Shown piece by piece: positions 35,528 through 43,674 of a DNA stretch of 64,000 nucleotides (the first letter of the stretch is position 1; every line of letters begins with the position of its first letter). The stretch spans positions 111,797-175,796 of the forward strand of contig NZ_JBJZOI010000013.1 in NCBI RefSeq assembly GCF_047200635.1. The letters run 5' to 3'. The DNA comes from Saccharopolyspora_C sp047200635 (GTDB lineage Bacteria > Actinomycetota > Actinomycetes > Mycobacteriales > Pseudonocardiaceae). Position numbers and translations under genes: made by a program. The notes under the pieces were generated by a model. That model ran no database searches. It saw nothing but the letters and a program-made list of their open reading frames with translations, and had not been told where the DNA came from.

Positions 35528-35917
35528 ATGCCCAGGACGATCATCACGAGCCCGGACGCGCCGACCCCGCCGCCGCACATCCCGCTGTCCCCGGGCGTGC
35601 GCAAGGGCAACATCGTCCAGGTCTCCGGTCAGACCCCCGTCGACCCCGCCACCGGCGAGATCGTGGCGGGCGGCGTCCCGGAGCAGACCGAGCGCGCGTT
35701 GCGCAACGTGATCGCCGTGCTGGAGGCCGCCGGGGCGGGTCTGGAGGACGTCGTGATGCTCCGCGTCTACCTCACCGACGTCTCCCAGTTCGCCGAGATG
35801 AACGAGACCTACGCCCGCGTCGTCGGCGAGCCCCACCCGGCCCGCACCACGGTCTACGTCGGCCTGCCCGCAGGACTGCTGGTCGAGATCGACGCCCTCG
35901 CGGTGCTGGGCGACTGA
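35528..35917 (+). CDS. RidA family reactive intermediate deaminase
   Basis: 129 residues, trimeric YjgF/YER057c/UK114 fold. Hydrolyses 2-aminoacrylate and related imines to ketoacids. The conserved features are present: GNIVQVSGQTPVDPATGEIVAGGV (about 27-50), ERALRNVIAVLEAAGAGLEDVVMLRVYLTDV, and PARTTVYVGLPAGLLVEIDALAVLG with the active-site Arg (about 105) and Glu (about 122). AGGAGGA 5 bases before the ATG. Divergent from the D-serine dehydratase-like gene, a functional fit. Confidence 0.95.
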   Translation: MPRTIITSPDAPTPPPHIPLSPGVRKGNIVQVSGQTPVDPATGEIVAGGVPEQTERALRNVIAVLEAAGAGLEDVVMLRVYLTDVSQFAEMNETYARVVGEPHPARTTVYVGLPAGLLVEIDALAVLGD

Positions 35918-35938
35918 CTGCTCCGTTCCGGGGAGCAG
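35918..35938 (+). terminator. Short hairpin after ridA
   Basis: CTGCTCC (35918-35924) with GGAGCAG (35932-35938), 7-bp stem directly after the stop. Weak but well placed. Confidence 0.4.
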
Positions 35939-36007
35939 CCGGGCCGAAGCCCGCGAGCGGTGCGCAGTCGCCGGTCGCGGGCGGGCGACCGCTCGTCGCG
36001 CCCGACC

Positions 36008-36040
36008 TTGACAACCCGTCGGCGGGGCTCGGAAGGTGTC
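36008..36040 (+). promoter_or_regulatory. Possible promoter of Fae-like gene
   Basis: A perfect -35 TTGACA at 36008-36013; 17-19 bp downstream only poor -10 candidates (AAGGTG, TCGATC). Gene start is 84 bp from the -35. Confidence 0.3.
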
Positions 36041-36096
36041 GATCAGTCACCGGTCCGTCCGGCCCGGCCCGGAGCGGCTAGCCAAGGAGGGCGTGC

Positions 36097-36627
36097 ATGA
36101 CCACGTTCGGCGACCTGGACGGCCGGCTCGCGCAGAGCTGGGGCGGGCGCAAGCCCAACGCCTGTCGCGTGATCGTCGTGCTCGCGCGGCGCGGCGGCGC
36201 CACCGCGGCCGGGCTGTTCACGACCCTCGCCATCCCCACCGGGCGGATCGCGCCGGTGCTGGTGTCGGTGGGGGAGGACCACGACTCCTGCGCGGCGGTG
36301 CAACCGCCGACGCTGTTCGTGGGGCACGAGCTCGCCGCCGCGGGCCGGACCGCCGCGCTCGTCGTCGGCGCCGGTCAGCTCGGGGTCGCCCAGGGCGTGC
36401 TGGACTCGGTGGCCGACGGCCTGCTGGAGGCCGATCAGGAGACGCTGGTCTTCGTCTCGCTCTGGCTCGACCACGACGCCGAGGACGAGACCGCCGTCCG
36501 CTGCTGCGTGCGCGAGGCGGTCGGCGCCGCGATCGGGGAAGCCGTCACCGGGCAGACGAAGGAGCGGGTTCGCTCGATGGTGGAGGACCGCGACCGGCTC
36601 GCCCACCCGTACTACGGAGGTGACTGA
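36097..36627 (+). CDS. Formaldehyde-activating enzyme (Fae) homologue
   Basis: 176 residues, close in length to Fae (about 170). Matches to the family as I know it: APVLVSVGEDHDSCAAVQPPTLFVGHELAAAG (compare the Fae phrase with LLAV...VKPPTLIVPKV), then GAGQLGVAQGVLDSVADGLLEADQETLVFVSLWLDHDAEDE, matching Fae GPAQ-AVA-AVADAV...VIIVSVFVHPDA. The N-terminal block PNACRVIVVLARR corresponds to Fae A-HIDL, but the catalytic His is replaced by Cys, so classic condensation of formaldehyde with tetrahydromethanopterin is unlikely. AAGGAGG is 6 bases before the ATG. No methanopterin genes are seen nearby. Confidence 0.72.
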   Translation: MTTFGDLDGRLAQSWGGRKPNACRVIVVLARRGGATAAGLFTTLAIPTGRIAPVLVSVGEDHDSCAAVQPPTLFVGHELAAAGRTAALVVGAGQLGVAQGVLDSVADGLLEADQETLVFVSLWLDHDAEDETAVRCCVREAVGAAIGEAVTGQTKERVRSMVEDRDRLAHPYYGGD

Positions 36628-36643
36628 GCGCCGGGCGGACGCG

Positions 36644-37075
36644 TCAGCGGACGGGGCCGGTGTACTTCTCGCCGGGGCCCTGGCCCGGTGCGTCCGGAAC
36701 GGCGCTGGCCTCGCGGAAGGCGCGCTGCAGGCCCTGCAGCCCGTCCCGGATGGGCGCGGCGTGCAGGCCCAGGTATTCGACCGAGGCGGTGACCAGCCCG
36801 GCCAGCGCGGTGATCAGCCGCCGCGCCTCGTCCAGGTCCCGGCTCGGCGCGGTGTCCGGGTCCTCGTCGCCCAGCCCCAGCTTCTCGGCGGCCGAGGACA
36901 TCAGCATCACCGCGGCGCGGCTGATCACCTCGACGCTGGGAACATCCACCAGCTCGCGGACGTTGTACCCGTCGTCCGCTTCGGCGGAGCTCGATCCCTG
37001 CTCGGCTGGTCCCTGCGCTGCGGTGTCCTGCTCTGGAGTGCTCTCGGAGGGCGGGGTCGGCTGCGGCTCGTTCAC
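36644..37075 (-). CDS. DUF1844 domain protein
   Basis: 143 residues. A Pro/Glu/Ser-rich N-terminus (about 1-45) precedes the compact helical DUF1844 domain: NVRELVDVPSVEVISRAAVMLMSSAAEKLGLG (about 48-79) and DLDEARRLITALAGLVTASVEYLGLHAAPIRDGLQGLQRAFREAS (about 87-130). The typical place of this gene in actinobacteria, divergent from infC, is kept. The GTG at 37075 is chosen as the first start giving only the predicted protein; no strong ribosome-binding site. Function unknown. It converges with the Fae-like gene at 16 bp. Confidence 0.85.
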   Translation of the reverse strand: MNEPQPTPPSESTPEQDTAAQGPAEQGSSSAEADDGYNVRELVDVPSVEVISRAAVMLMSSAAEKLGLGDEDPDTAPSRDLDEARRLITALAGLVTASVEYLGLHAAPIRDGLQGLQRAFREASAVPDAPGQGPGEKYTGPVR

Positions 37076-37244
37076 GGCTGGTACCCTGACACGAGCGACC
37101 AGCCCCCGCTTAGCCGGGGGCGGCAAAGTGGAGCCCCGCTCCCACCCGCGCAGCCGGTTCTCAGGCCGCCGGGTCCCGGTCACCCCGGCTTCGCGCCGGT
37201 GGCACGAGCGGTATTGCGGTACCGGTTCGATCGGTAGGAGTAGG

Positions 37245-37281
37245 GTCCCGCGCTTCCGGGAAGTACCGGAACACGCGGGAC
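37245..37281 (+). promoter_or_regulatory. infC: Structured element in infC leader
   Basis: GTCCCGCG (37245-37252) pairs with CGCGGGAC (37274-37281) and, inside it, TTCCGG (37254-37259) with CCGGAA (37266-37271) around GAAGTA: a 14-bp interrupted stem, 75 bp before the infC start. Infc-rpmI-rplT operons are usually controlled through their leader; this hairpin is the candidate. A second hairpin CCCCCG/CGGGGG is at 37103-37120. The 280-bp gap holds no gene. Confidence 0.5.
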
Positions 37282-37355
37282 TTCTGCACGTCCAGGGGCG
37301 AGCTTCACGCGCCGAGGCTGGCAGCAAGACCGAAGCATCGAACCGAGGAGGCCCC

Positions 37356-37895
37356 ATCAGCACGGAGACGCGCATCAACGACCGCATCCGCGTGCCCGAA
37401 GTCCGCTTGGTCGGACCGAACGGCGAACAGGTCGGCATCGTCCGCATCGAGGACGCGCTCCGCCTGGCGCAGGAAGCGGATCTGGACCTTGTCGAGGTCG
37501 CCCCGCAGGCGCGCCCGCCGGTCTGCAAGCTCATGGACTACGGCAAGTTCAAGTACGAGAGTGCGCAGAAGGCTCGCGAATCGCGCCGCAACCAGCAGCA
37601 GACCGTCATCAAGGAGCAGAAGCTCCGGCCGAAGATCGACCCGCACGACTACGAGACGAAGAAGGGCCACGTGTCCCGCTTCCTCGGCCAGGGTCACAAG
37701 GTCAAGGTGACGATCATGTTCCGCGGTCGTGAGCAGTCGCGTCCCGAGCTGGGCTTTCGTCTGTTGCAGCGGCTGGCCGACGACGTCGCCGAACTGGGGT
37801 TCATCGAGGCCAACCCGAAGCAGGACGGCCGAAACATGATCATGGTTCTGGCGCCGCACAAGACCAACAAGACCAAGCCGAAGGCGACCGCGTAA
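37356..37895 (+). CDS. infC: Translation initiation factor IF-3
   Basis: 179 residues. Full IF-3 with N-domain (INDRIRVPEVRLVGPNGEQVGIV), linker helix (FKYESAQKARESRRNQQQTVIKEQKLRPKI) and C-domain (VKVTIMFRGREQSRPELGFRLL, QDGRNMIMVLAPH). It binds the 30S subunit and checks the start codon. The start is ATC at 37356: GAGGAGG ends 4 bases before it and no ATG, GTG or TTG lies between that site and the homologous N-terminus (STETRINDR). infC is known for rare start codons used in autoregulation by IF-3 itself. First gene of infC-rpmI-rplT. Confidence 0.95.
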   Translation: MSTETRINDRIRVPEVRLVGPNGEQVGIVRIEDALRLAQEADLDLVEVAPQARPPVCKLMDYGKFKYESAQKARESRRNQQQTVIKEQKLRPKIDPHDYETKKGHVSRFLGQGHKVKVTIMFRGREQSRPELGFRLLQRLADDVAELGFIEANPKQDGRNMIMVLAPHKTNKTKPKATA

Positions 37896-38083
37896 GCGCA
37901 CCGGAGCGCATCGGGGTGCGTCCCGGCCGCCGAACCGGCGCGCGCACCGCGATGCGGTGGTCGCTGCCGGCACCGGCCGGTGCGAGATCGGCCGGTCCGA
38001 CAGCCCGGTCTGTCAACGGGCCGAACAGGTCCACCGCGGATCTCCGCGAACCGCGGCGGGCCCCGTATGGAAGAGGACGAGAG

Positions 38084-38278
38084 ATGCCGAAGAACAAGAC
38101 CCACAGCGGGACCGCGAAGCGCTTCCGGGTCACCGGCAGCGGCAAGCTGCGCCGCGAGCAGGCCGGCCGTCGCCACATCCTGGAGAAGAAGTCCAGCCGG
38201 GTGACCCGCCGCCTGGAGGGGACCGAAGAGGTCGCCAAGAACGACGTCAAGCGCATCAAGAAGCTCCTGGGTCGCTGA
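38084..38278 (+). CDS. rpmI: 50S ribosomal protein L35
   Basis: 64 residues, basic. PKNKTHSGTAKRFRVTGSGKLRREQAGRRHILEKKSSRVTRRL is the canonical L35 sequence. ATG 38084 has GAGGACGAG upstream. The 188-bp infC-rpmI gap contains no gene. Confidence 0.98.
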   Translation: MPKNKTHSGTAKRFRVTGSGKLRREQAGRRHILEKKSSRVTRRLEGTEEVAKNDVKRIKKLLGR

Positions 38279-38321
38279 GCTCCCGCGCCGCACGCCTCCG
38301 GGCGAGCGCGGTGCGGAGCTC
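38277..38321 (+). promoter_or_regulatory. Hairpin overlapping the rpmI stop, before rplT
   Basis: GAGCTCC (38277-38283) pairs with GGAGCTC (38315-38321) and, after a 1-base bulge, GCGCCGC with GCGGTGC, giving a 14-bp stem. It could be a control site for L20 or a partial terminator. Confidence 0.4.
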
Positions 38322-38382
38322 CCCGGCGCCCCAGCCCCCAGGGCGGTCCCGCCGCCCCCGATGAGACCGACAGGACGGACCC

Positions 38383-38751
38383 GTGGCACGCGTCAAGCGG
38401 GCAGTGAACGCCCAGAAGAAGCGCCGCAGCATTCTTGAGCAGGCCAGCGGTTACCGCGGTCAGCGCTCCCGGCTGTACCGCAAGGCCAAGGAGCAGATGC
38501 TCCACTCCCAGACCTACGCCTACCGCGACCGGCGTGCCCGCAAGGGTGAGTTCCGGAAGCTGTGGATCACCCGCATCAACGCGGCGACCCGGCAGAACGG
38601 TCTGACCTACAACCGCTTCATGCAGGGCCTCAAGGCCGCTGACGTCGAGGTCGACCGCAAGGTCCTGGCGGACCTCGCCGTGCGCGACCCGCAGGCCTTC
38701 ACCGCCCTGGTGGACGTGGCCAAGAAGCACCTGCCTGAAGGTGCGGCCTGA
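38383..38751 (+). CDS. rplT: 50S ribosomal protein L20
   Basis: 122 residues, canonical L20: ARVKRAVNAQKKRRSILEQASGYRGQRSRLYRKAKEQ to the C-terminal NGLTYNRFMQGLKAADVEVDRKVLADLAV. GTG start with GACAGGACGG upstream. Its last bases overlap the start of the methyltransferase gene. Confidence 0.98.
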   Translation: MARVKRAVNAQKKRRSILEQASGYRGQRSRLYRKAKEQMLHSQTYAYRDRRARKGEFRKLWITRINAATRQNGLTYNRFMQGLKAADVEVDRKVLADLAVRDPQAFTALVDVAKKHLPEGAA

Positions 38752-39587
38752 TCACCGAGGGCACCAGCGAGCCCCAGCGACCCGGGACCGATCCTCTGAC
38801 GGAGCGATCGTCCCGGGTCGTTGTCGCGCGCAAGCTGACCCGCCGCGCCGGGCGGGAGCGGGCCGGTGAGTTCCTGGCCGAGGGCGCGCAGGCGGTCGGC
38901 GAGGCCCTGGCCGCGCACGCCGCGGGCCGGGTCCGGGTGCGCTCGCTGTTCGCCACCGAGCAGCAGGCCGCGAAGCTGCCCGCGCTCGACGTTCCGGTGC
39001 ACCTGGTGACCGAGCGGGCCGCGGCCTCCCTGTCGGAGACCGTCACCCCGCAGGGCCTGGTGGCCTGCTGCGCGCTGCCCGGCACCACGACGACCGAGGC
39101 GCTGGCCGCCCGGCCGCCGCTGGTGGCGGTGCTGCTGGGGATCTCCGACCCGGGCAACGCGGGCACCGTGGTGCGGGTCGCGGACGCGGCCGGAGCCGGG
39201 GCGGTGCTGTTCGCGGGGGACGCCGTGGACCCCTACAACGGCAAGGCGGTGCGCGCGTCCACCGGCAGCGTCTTCCACCTGCCCGTGGCCCGGGACCGGG
39301 ACGCCGCCGCGGTGCTCGCCGCCTGCCGCGAGGCCGGGCTGCGCTTGATCGGCGCGGACGGTCACGCGGCCGCCGACCTGGATGATGCCGCGGACCGGGG
39401 CGAGCTGGCAGGCCCGACGGCCTGGGTGTTCGGGAGCGAGGCCCACGGGCTGCCCGACGAGGTGCTCGCCGAACTGGACGCGAGCTTGCGGGTGCCGATC
39501 CACGGGGCGGCCGAGAGCCTCAACCTCGCCACCGCCGCCGCCGTGTGCCTCTACACCTCCGCGCGCGCCCAGCGCCGCCGCGGATGA
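38748..39587 (+). CDS. SpoU/TrmH-family RNA 2'-O-methyltransferase
   Basis: SAM-dependent RNA ribose methyltransferase with the trefoil-knot fold. Coding similarity begins well before the first GTG at 38937: the upstream frame reads SSRVVVARKLTRRAGRERAGEFLAEGAQAVGEAL, the L30e-like substrate-binding domain of this family. The only start keeping it is CTG 38748, overlapping the rplT stop (CTGA) with GAAGGTG upstream, or ATC 38751. Catalytic motifs: LLGISDPGNAGTVVRVADAAGAGAVLF, GPTAWVFGSEAHGLPDEVL and IPIHGAAESLNLATAAAVCLY (here VPIHGAAESLN). About 279 residues. Co-transcribed with rplT; likely modifies 23S rRNA or tRNA. Confidence 0.88.
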   Translation: MITEGTSEPQRPGTDPLTERSSRVVVARKLTRRAGRERAGEFLAEGAQAVGEALAAHAAGRVRVRSLFATEQQAAKLPALDVPVHLVTERAAASLSETVTPQGLVACCALPGTTTTEALAARPPLVAVLLGISDPGNAGTVVRVADAAGAGAVLFAGDAVDPYNGKAVRASTGSVFHLPVARDRDAAAVLAACREAGLRLIGADGHAAADLDDAADRGELAGPTAWVFGSEAHGLPDEVLAELDASLRVPIHGAAESLNLATAAAVCLYTSARAQRRRG

Positions 39588-39806
39588 GCGCGGGCCGGGC
39601 GGAACACGCCGGGAACGCGGCTGCTCGAAAACCGCTCGACCGGGTCGCATAGACTCGAGTGGCTGCGGGGCGCATCCGCAGGTCACCGACCGGGTGGAGG
39701 CCCCATCGGACGCCGGTGGGAGCACCGGGCCGAGAAGGCGGGTCACGCCGTGCTCGTCGCGCCTGACGAGTGTCGCCTGACGAATGACGGGAGTCATGCA
39801 GTAACG
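39588..39806 (+). other. pheS leader region
   Basis: 219 bp without a gene. A -10-like TAGACT at about 39651-39656 suggests a separate promoter. CCTGACGA occurs twice (39761 and 39775 regions). No T-box signature (no AGGGTGGNACCGCG specifier module) or Phe-rich leader peptide was found. Confidence 0.45.
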
Positions 39807-40874
39807 ATGTCTGGAGCCAACGACTCGTACGACCCCAAAGAGGTCGCCGCTCTCGCGCCGGAGACGCTCGACCGCGCCGTGGTCGAAGCCCGCAAGGGCT
39901 TCGAGGAGGCCGCGGACCTCGACGAGCTGGCCGCGGTGAAGCCCGCGCACCTGGGGGAGCGCTCGCCGCTGCTGACCGCCCGCCGCGAGATCGGCGCGCT
40001 GCCGCCGAAGGCGCGCTCCGAGGCGGGCAAGCGGGTGAACGAGGCAAGGCAGGCGATCCAGGGCGCGTTCGACGAGCGCCGGAGCGTGCTGCAGGCCGAG
40101 CGCGACGAGAAGGTGCTGCGCGAGGAGTCCGTGGACGTGACCCTGCCCTCGGGCCGGGTCCCCGCCGGTTCCCGGCACCCGATCACGCAGCTCACCGAGC
40201 AGGTCAGCGACGTGTTCGTGGCGATGGGCTGGGAGGTCGCGGACGGTCCGGAGCTGGAGGCGGAGTGGTTCAACTTCGACGCGCTGAACTTCGGCAAGGA
40301 CCACCCGGCCCGCACCATGCAGGACACGTTCCACGTGGCCCCGGAGGACTCGGGGCTGGTGCTGCGCACGCACACCTCGCCGGTGCAGGTCCGCTCGCTG
40401 CTGAACCGCGAGCTGCCGGTGTACCTGGTGTGCCCGGGCCGGACGTTCCGCACCGATGAGCTCGACGCCACCCACACCCCGGTGTTCCACCAGATCGAGG
40501 GCCTGGCGGTGGACGAGGGCCTGACGATGGCGCACCTGAAGGGCACGCTGGACGCGTTCGCCCGCGCGATGTTCGGGCCCGAGTCGGAGACCCGGCTGCG
40601 CCCGAGCTTCTTCCCCTTCACCGAGCCGTCCGCCGAGATGGACGTGTGGTTCCCGCGGAAGAAGGGCGGCGCAGGCTGGGTCGAGTGGGGCGGCTGCGGC
40701 ATGGTCGACCCGAACGTGCTGCGCGCCTGCGGCATCGACCCGGCGAAGCACACCGGGTTCGCGTTCGGCATGGGCCTGGAGCGCACCCTGCAGTTCCGCA
40801 ACGGCATTCCGGACATGCGGGACATGACCGAGGGCGATGTGCGGTTCACCGAACCGTTCGGCATCGATTCGTGA
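39807..40874 (+). CDS. pheS: Phenylalanyl-tRNA synthetase alpha subunit
   Basis: 355 residues, class II synthetase alpha subunit of the (alpha-beta)2 enzyme charging tRNA-Phe. N-terminal coiled-coil (about 15-100), then catalytic core with motif 2 VCPGRTFRTDELDATHTPVFHQIEGLAVDEG (about 210-240) and motif 3 GMGLERTLQFRNGIPDMRD (about 320-340), and the phenylalanine-pocket FFPFTEPSAEMDVWF. ATG 39807; GGGAG lies 15 bases upstream, a poor site. The frame continues to 39750. pheT follows after 36 bp. Confidence 0.97.
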   Translation: MSGANDSYDPKEVAALAPETLDRAVVEARKGFEEAADLDELAAVKPAHLGERSPLLTARREIGALPPKARSEAGKRVNEARQAIQGAFDERRSVLQAERDEKVLREESVDVTLPSGRVPAGSRHPITQLTEQVSDVFVAMGWEVADGPELEAEWFNFDALNFGKDHPARTMQDTFHVAPEDSGLVLRTHTSPVQVRSLLNRELPVYLVCPGRTFRTDELDATHTPVFHQIEGLAVDEGLTMAHLKGTLDAFARAMFGPESETRLRPSFFPFTEPSAEMDVWFPRKKGGAGWVEWGGCGMVDPNVLRACGIDPAKHTGFAFGMGLERTLQFRNGIPDMRDMTEGDVRFTEPFGIDS

Positions 40875-40910
40875 TCCCCCTCCCGCTGCGAGAGAGAAGG
40901 ACCTGAGCAA

Positions 40911-43403
40911 GTGCGGATTCCGGTTTCCTGGCTGGCCGAGCACCTGGAGCTGCCCGCGGACACCACCGCCGACACGCTGGCGGAGGCCTTCGTCCGGATC
41001 GGGCTGGAGGTCGAGGAGGTCGCCCACCTGTCCCAGGTGAGCGGGCCCCTGGTGGTGGGCCGCGTGGCCGAGATCGAAGAGCTGACCGGGTTCAAGAAGC
41101 CCATCCGGTTCTGCCAGGTCGAGGTCGGCGACACCGAGGACGGCGAGCGGCGCACGCAGGGCATCGTCTGCGGGGCCGCGAACTTCGCCGAGGGCAACCT
41201 GGTCGTCGTGGCGCTGCCCGGCACGGTGCTGCCCGGCGGGTTCGAGATCGCCTCCCGCAAGACCTACGGTCGCGTCAGCGACGGCATGATCTGCTCGGCC
41301 AAGGAGCTGGGCATCGGCGAGGACCACGACGGCATCCTGGTGCTGCCGGCGGGCGTCGCCGACCCGGGTGCGGACGCGACCGAGCTGGTCGGCCTCGACG
41401 ACGCGGTGATCGAGCTGTCGATCACGCCGGACCGGGGCTACTGCTTCTCGGTGCGCGGCCTGGCCCGCGAGCTGTCCAACGCCTTGGAGGTGCCCTTCGG
41501 CGACCCGGCCGCGATGCCGGTGCCGGAGGACGAGCGGGAGTCGCGCGCGGTGCGGGTCGAGGACCCCGACGCCTGCTCCCGGTTCGTGTTCCGCCGGGTG
41601 ACCGGGGTGGACCCGACGGCCCCGACGCCGTGGTGGATGCGGCGCAGGCTGGCGCTGGCGGGCATCCGCTCGATCTCGCTGTCGGTGGACGTCACCAACT
41701 ACGTGATGCTGGAGCTGGGCCAGCCGCTGCACGCCTGGGACGCCTCGAAGCTCACCGGTGACGTGGTGGTCCGCCGCGCCGCCGAGGGCGAGCAGCTCAC
41801 CACGCTCGACGGCGTGCGGCGCGAGCTGGACCCGGACGACGTCGTGATCTGCGACGAGTCGGGCCCGGTGAGCCTGGCGGGCGTCATGGGCGGGGCCAGC
41901 ACCGAGATCGGCCCCGAGACCCACGACGTGCTGCTGGAGGCGGCGAACTGGGACCCGGCGAGCATCGCCCGCACCATCCGCAGGCACAAGCTCCCGAGCG
42001 AGGCGGGCAAGCGCTTCGAGCGGACCGTGGATCCGGCGGTCGCGCCGGTGGCCACCGAGCTCGCCGCGCAGCTGCTGGTCCGCTACGGCGAGGGCCGCAT
42101 CGCGCAGGGCCGCACCGACGTCGGCACGCCGCTGGCCCCCGCGCCGGTGACGATGCCGCTGGCGCTGCCCGACAAGATCGCGGGCGTGCTCTACGAGCGG
42201 GGGGTCACCGCGCGCAGGCTGAGCCAGATCGGCTGCCGCATCGAGGTCGGCACCTCCGACGAGGGCATCGGCCTGGTCACCGCGCACCCGCCGACCTGGC
42301 GCCCGGACCTGAAGCAACCCGCGGACCTGGTGGAGGAGGTGCTGCGCCTGGAGGGCTACCACACGATCCCCTCGGTGCTGCCCGCCGCGCCTCCCGGCCG
42401 GGGCCTCACGCCCGCGCAGCGCCGCCGCCGCGCCGTGTCCCGCGCGCTCGCGGCCGACGGCCACGTCGAGGTGCTGCCGTTCCCGTTCACCAGCGACGAG
42501 GAGCTGAGCAGGCTCGGCATCGCCGAGAACGATCCGCGCCGCCGCGCGCTGTCCCTGCTCAACGCGCTGGAGTCCGACCGCTCCGAGCTGGCGACGACGC
42601 TGCTGCCGGGGCTGCTGGACGCCTTGCAGCGCAACGTCTCCCGCGGTCAGCGCGACCTCGCGCTGTTCCACATCGGACAGGTCGTGCTGCCCGCCGAGCA
42701 GCCGCCCGCACTTCCCGAGGTCGGCGTCGAGCAGCGCCCGTCCGCCGAGGACCTCGCCGCGCTGGAGGCCGCGCTGCCCGCGCAGCCGACGCACGCGGCC
42801 GTGGTGCTGGCGGGCAAGCGGGAGCGCCAGGGCTGGTGGGGTCAGGGCCGCGAGGCGGGCTGGGCCGACGCGGTCGAGGCGGCCCGCACGGTGGCCCGCG
42901 CCGCCGGGGTGGAGCTGACCGTCACCGCCGGAAACCTGGCGCCCTGGCACCCGGGCCGCTGCGCGGAGCTCAGGGTCGGCGACACCGTCGTCGGCCACGC
43001 GGGCGAGCTGCACCCGAAGGTCGTCGAGGAGTTCGGCCTGCCGAAGCGCGCCTGCGCGATGGAGATCGACCTCGACGCCCTGCCGCTGACCGAGAACCGG
43101 CCGGCGCCGTCGCTCTCGGCGTACCCGCCGGTGCTGCTGGACGTCGCGCTGGTGGTCGATCGCGCGGTGCCCGCGGCGGAGCTGGTCGAGGTGATCCGGA
43201 CCGGCGGCGGCGAGCTGCTGGAGGACGTGCGGCTGTTCGACGTCTACTCCGGCGAGCAGCTCGCGGAGGGCAAGAAGTCCCTCGCCCTGGCGCTGCGCTT
43301 CCGCGCCGCCGACCGGACGCTAAAGCAGGAGGAGGCCACCGAGGCCCGCGACGCGGCCCTGCAGGCCGCCGAATCCCGCTTCGGAGCCACCCTGCGCGCC
43401 TGA
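40911..43403 (+). CDS. pheT: Phenylalanyl-tRNA synthetase beta subunit
   Basis: 830 residues. In order: tRNA-binding EMAP-like domain (GPLVVGRVAEIEELTGFKKPIRFCQVEVGD, about 45-75), B3/B4 editing region (VTGVDPTAPTPWWMRRRLALAGIRSISLSVDVTNYVMLELGQPLHAWDASKL), B5 domain, the catalytic-like core and the C-terminal ferredoxin-fold anticodon-binding domain (FDVYSGEQLAEGKKSLALALRFRAADRTL). GTG start preceded by AGAAGGA. It ends 13 bp before a perfect terminator. Confidence 0.97.
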   Translation: MRIPVSWLAEHLELPADTTADTLAEAFVRIGLEVEEVAHLSQVSGPLVVGRVAEIEELTGFKKPIRFCQVEVGDTEDGERRTQGIVCGAANFAEGNLVVVALPGTVLPGGFEIASRKTYGRVSDGMICSAKELGIGEDHDGILVLPAGVADPGADATELVGLDDAVIELSITPDRGYCFSVRGLARELSNALEVPFGDPAAMPVPEDERESRAVRVEDPDACSRFVFRRVTGVDPTAPTPWWMRRRLALAGIRSISLSVDVTNYVMLELGQPLHAWDASKLTGDVVVRRAAEGEQLTTLDGVRRELDPDDVVICDESGPVSLAGVMGGASTEIGPETHDVLLEAANWDPASIARTIRRHKLPSEAGKRFERTVDPAVAPVATELAAQLLVRYGEGRIAQGRTDVGTPLAPAPVTMPLALPDKIAGVLYERGVTARRLSQIGCRIEVGTSDEGIGLVTAHPPTWRPDLKQPADLVEEVLRLEGYHTIPSVLPAAPPGRGLTPAQRRRRAVSRALAADGHVEVLPFPFTSDEELSRLGIAENDPRRRALSLLNALESDRSELATTLLPGLLDALQRNVSRGQRDLALFHIGQVVLPAEQPPALPEVGVEQRPSAEDLAALEAALPAQPTHAAVVLAGKRERQGWWGQGREAGWADAVEAARTVARAAGVELTVTAGNLAPWHPGRCAELRVGDTVVGHAGELHPKVVEEFGLPKRACAMEIDLDALPLTENRPAPSLSAYPPVLLDVALVVDRAVPAAELVEVIRTGGGELLEDVRLFDVYSGEQLAEGKKSLALALRFRAADRTLKQEEATEARDAALQAAESRFGATLRA

Positions 43404-43416
43404 CGCGCGATACCCG

Positions 43417-43460
43417 GACCGGGGTGTTCTCCCGCATCGAGGAGAACACCCCGGTCTTTT
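43417..43460 (+). terminator. Strong rho-independent terminator of the pheST operon
   Basis: 16-bp perfect stem GACCGGGGTGTTCTCC (43417-43432) / GGAGAACACCCCGGTC (43441-43456), 8-base loop, then TTTT. The best-formed terminator in the window. Confidence 0.92.
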
Positions 43461-43674
43461 CGCGTGCGCTTCCGCCGCCGCGCGAATTTCCGGTCATCCC
43501 GGCCTTTCGCGACTCATCACGCGGTAGTGACTCACCCGAATGCCACTCATTTCCGGGCCGTGCGGAGCAATCCTCCGGACGAATTCGGATTCCCCACCCC
43601 CTGTGCTCGAACAGCGCGCGAGACCTGGCAGAGTCGATCGTGAATCGCAGCGGGACGTGTGGAGGAGTCGTGTC

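Noticed and set aside
39588..39806. T-box or attenuator leader of pheS
   Set aside because: No specifier or antiterminator consensus, no Phe-rich leader peptide.
38607..43013. 1468-codon minus-strand open frame opposite pheST
   Set aside because: Typical high-GC antisense shadow, no domain; pheST are beyond doubt.
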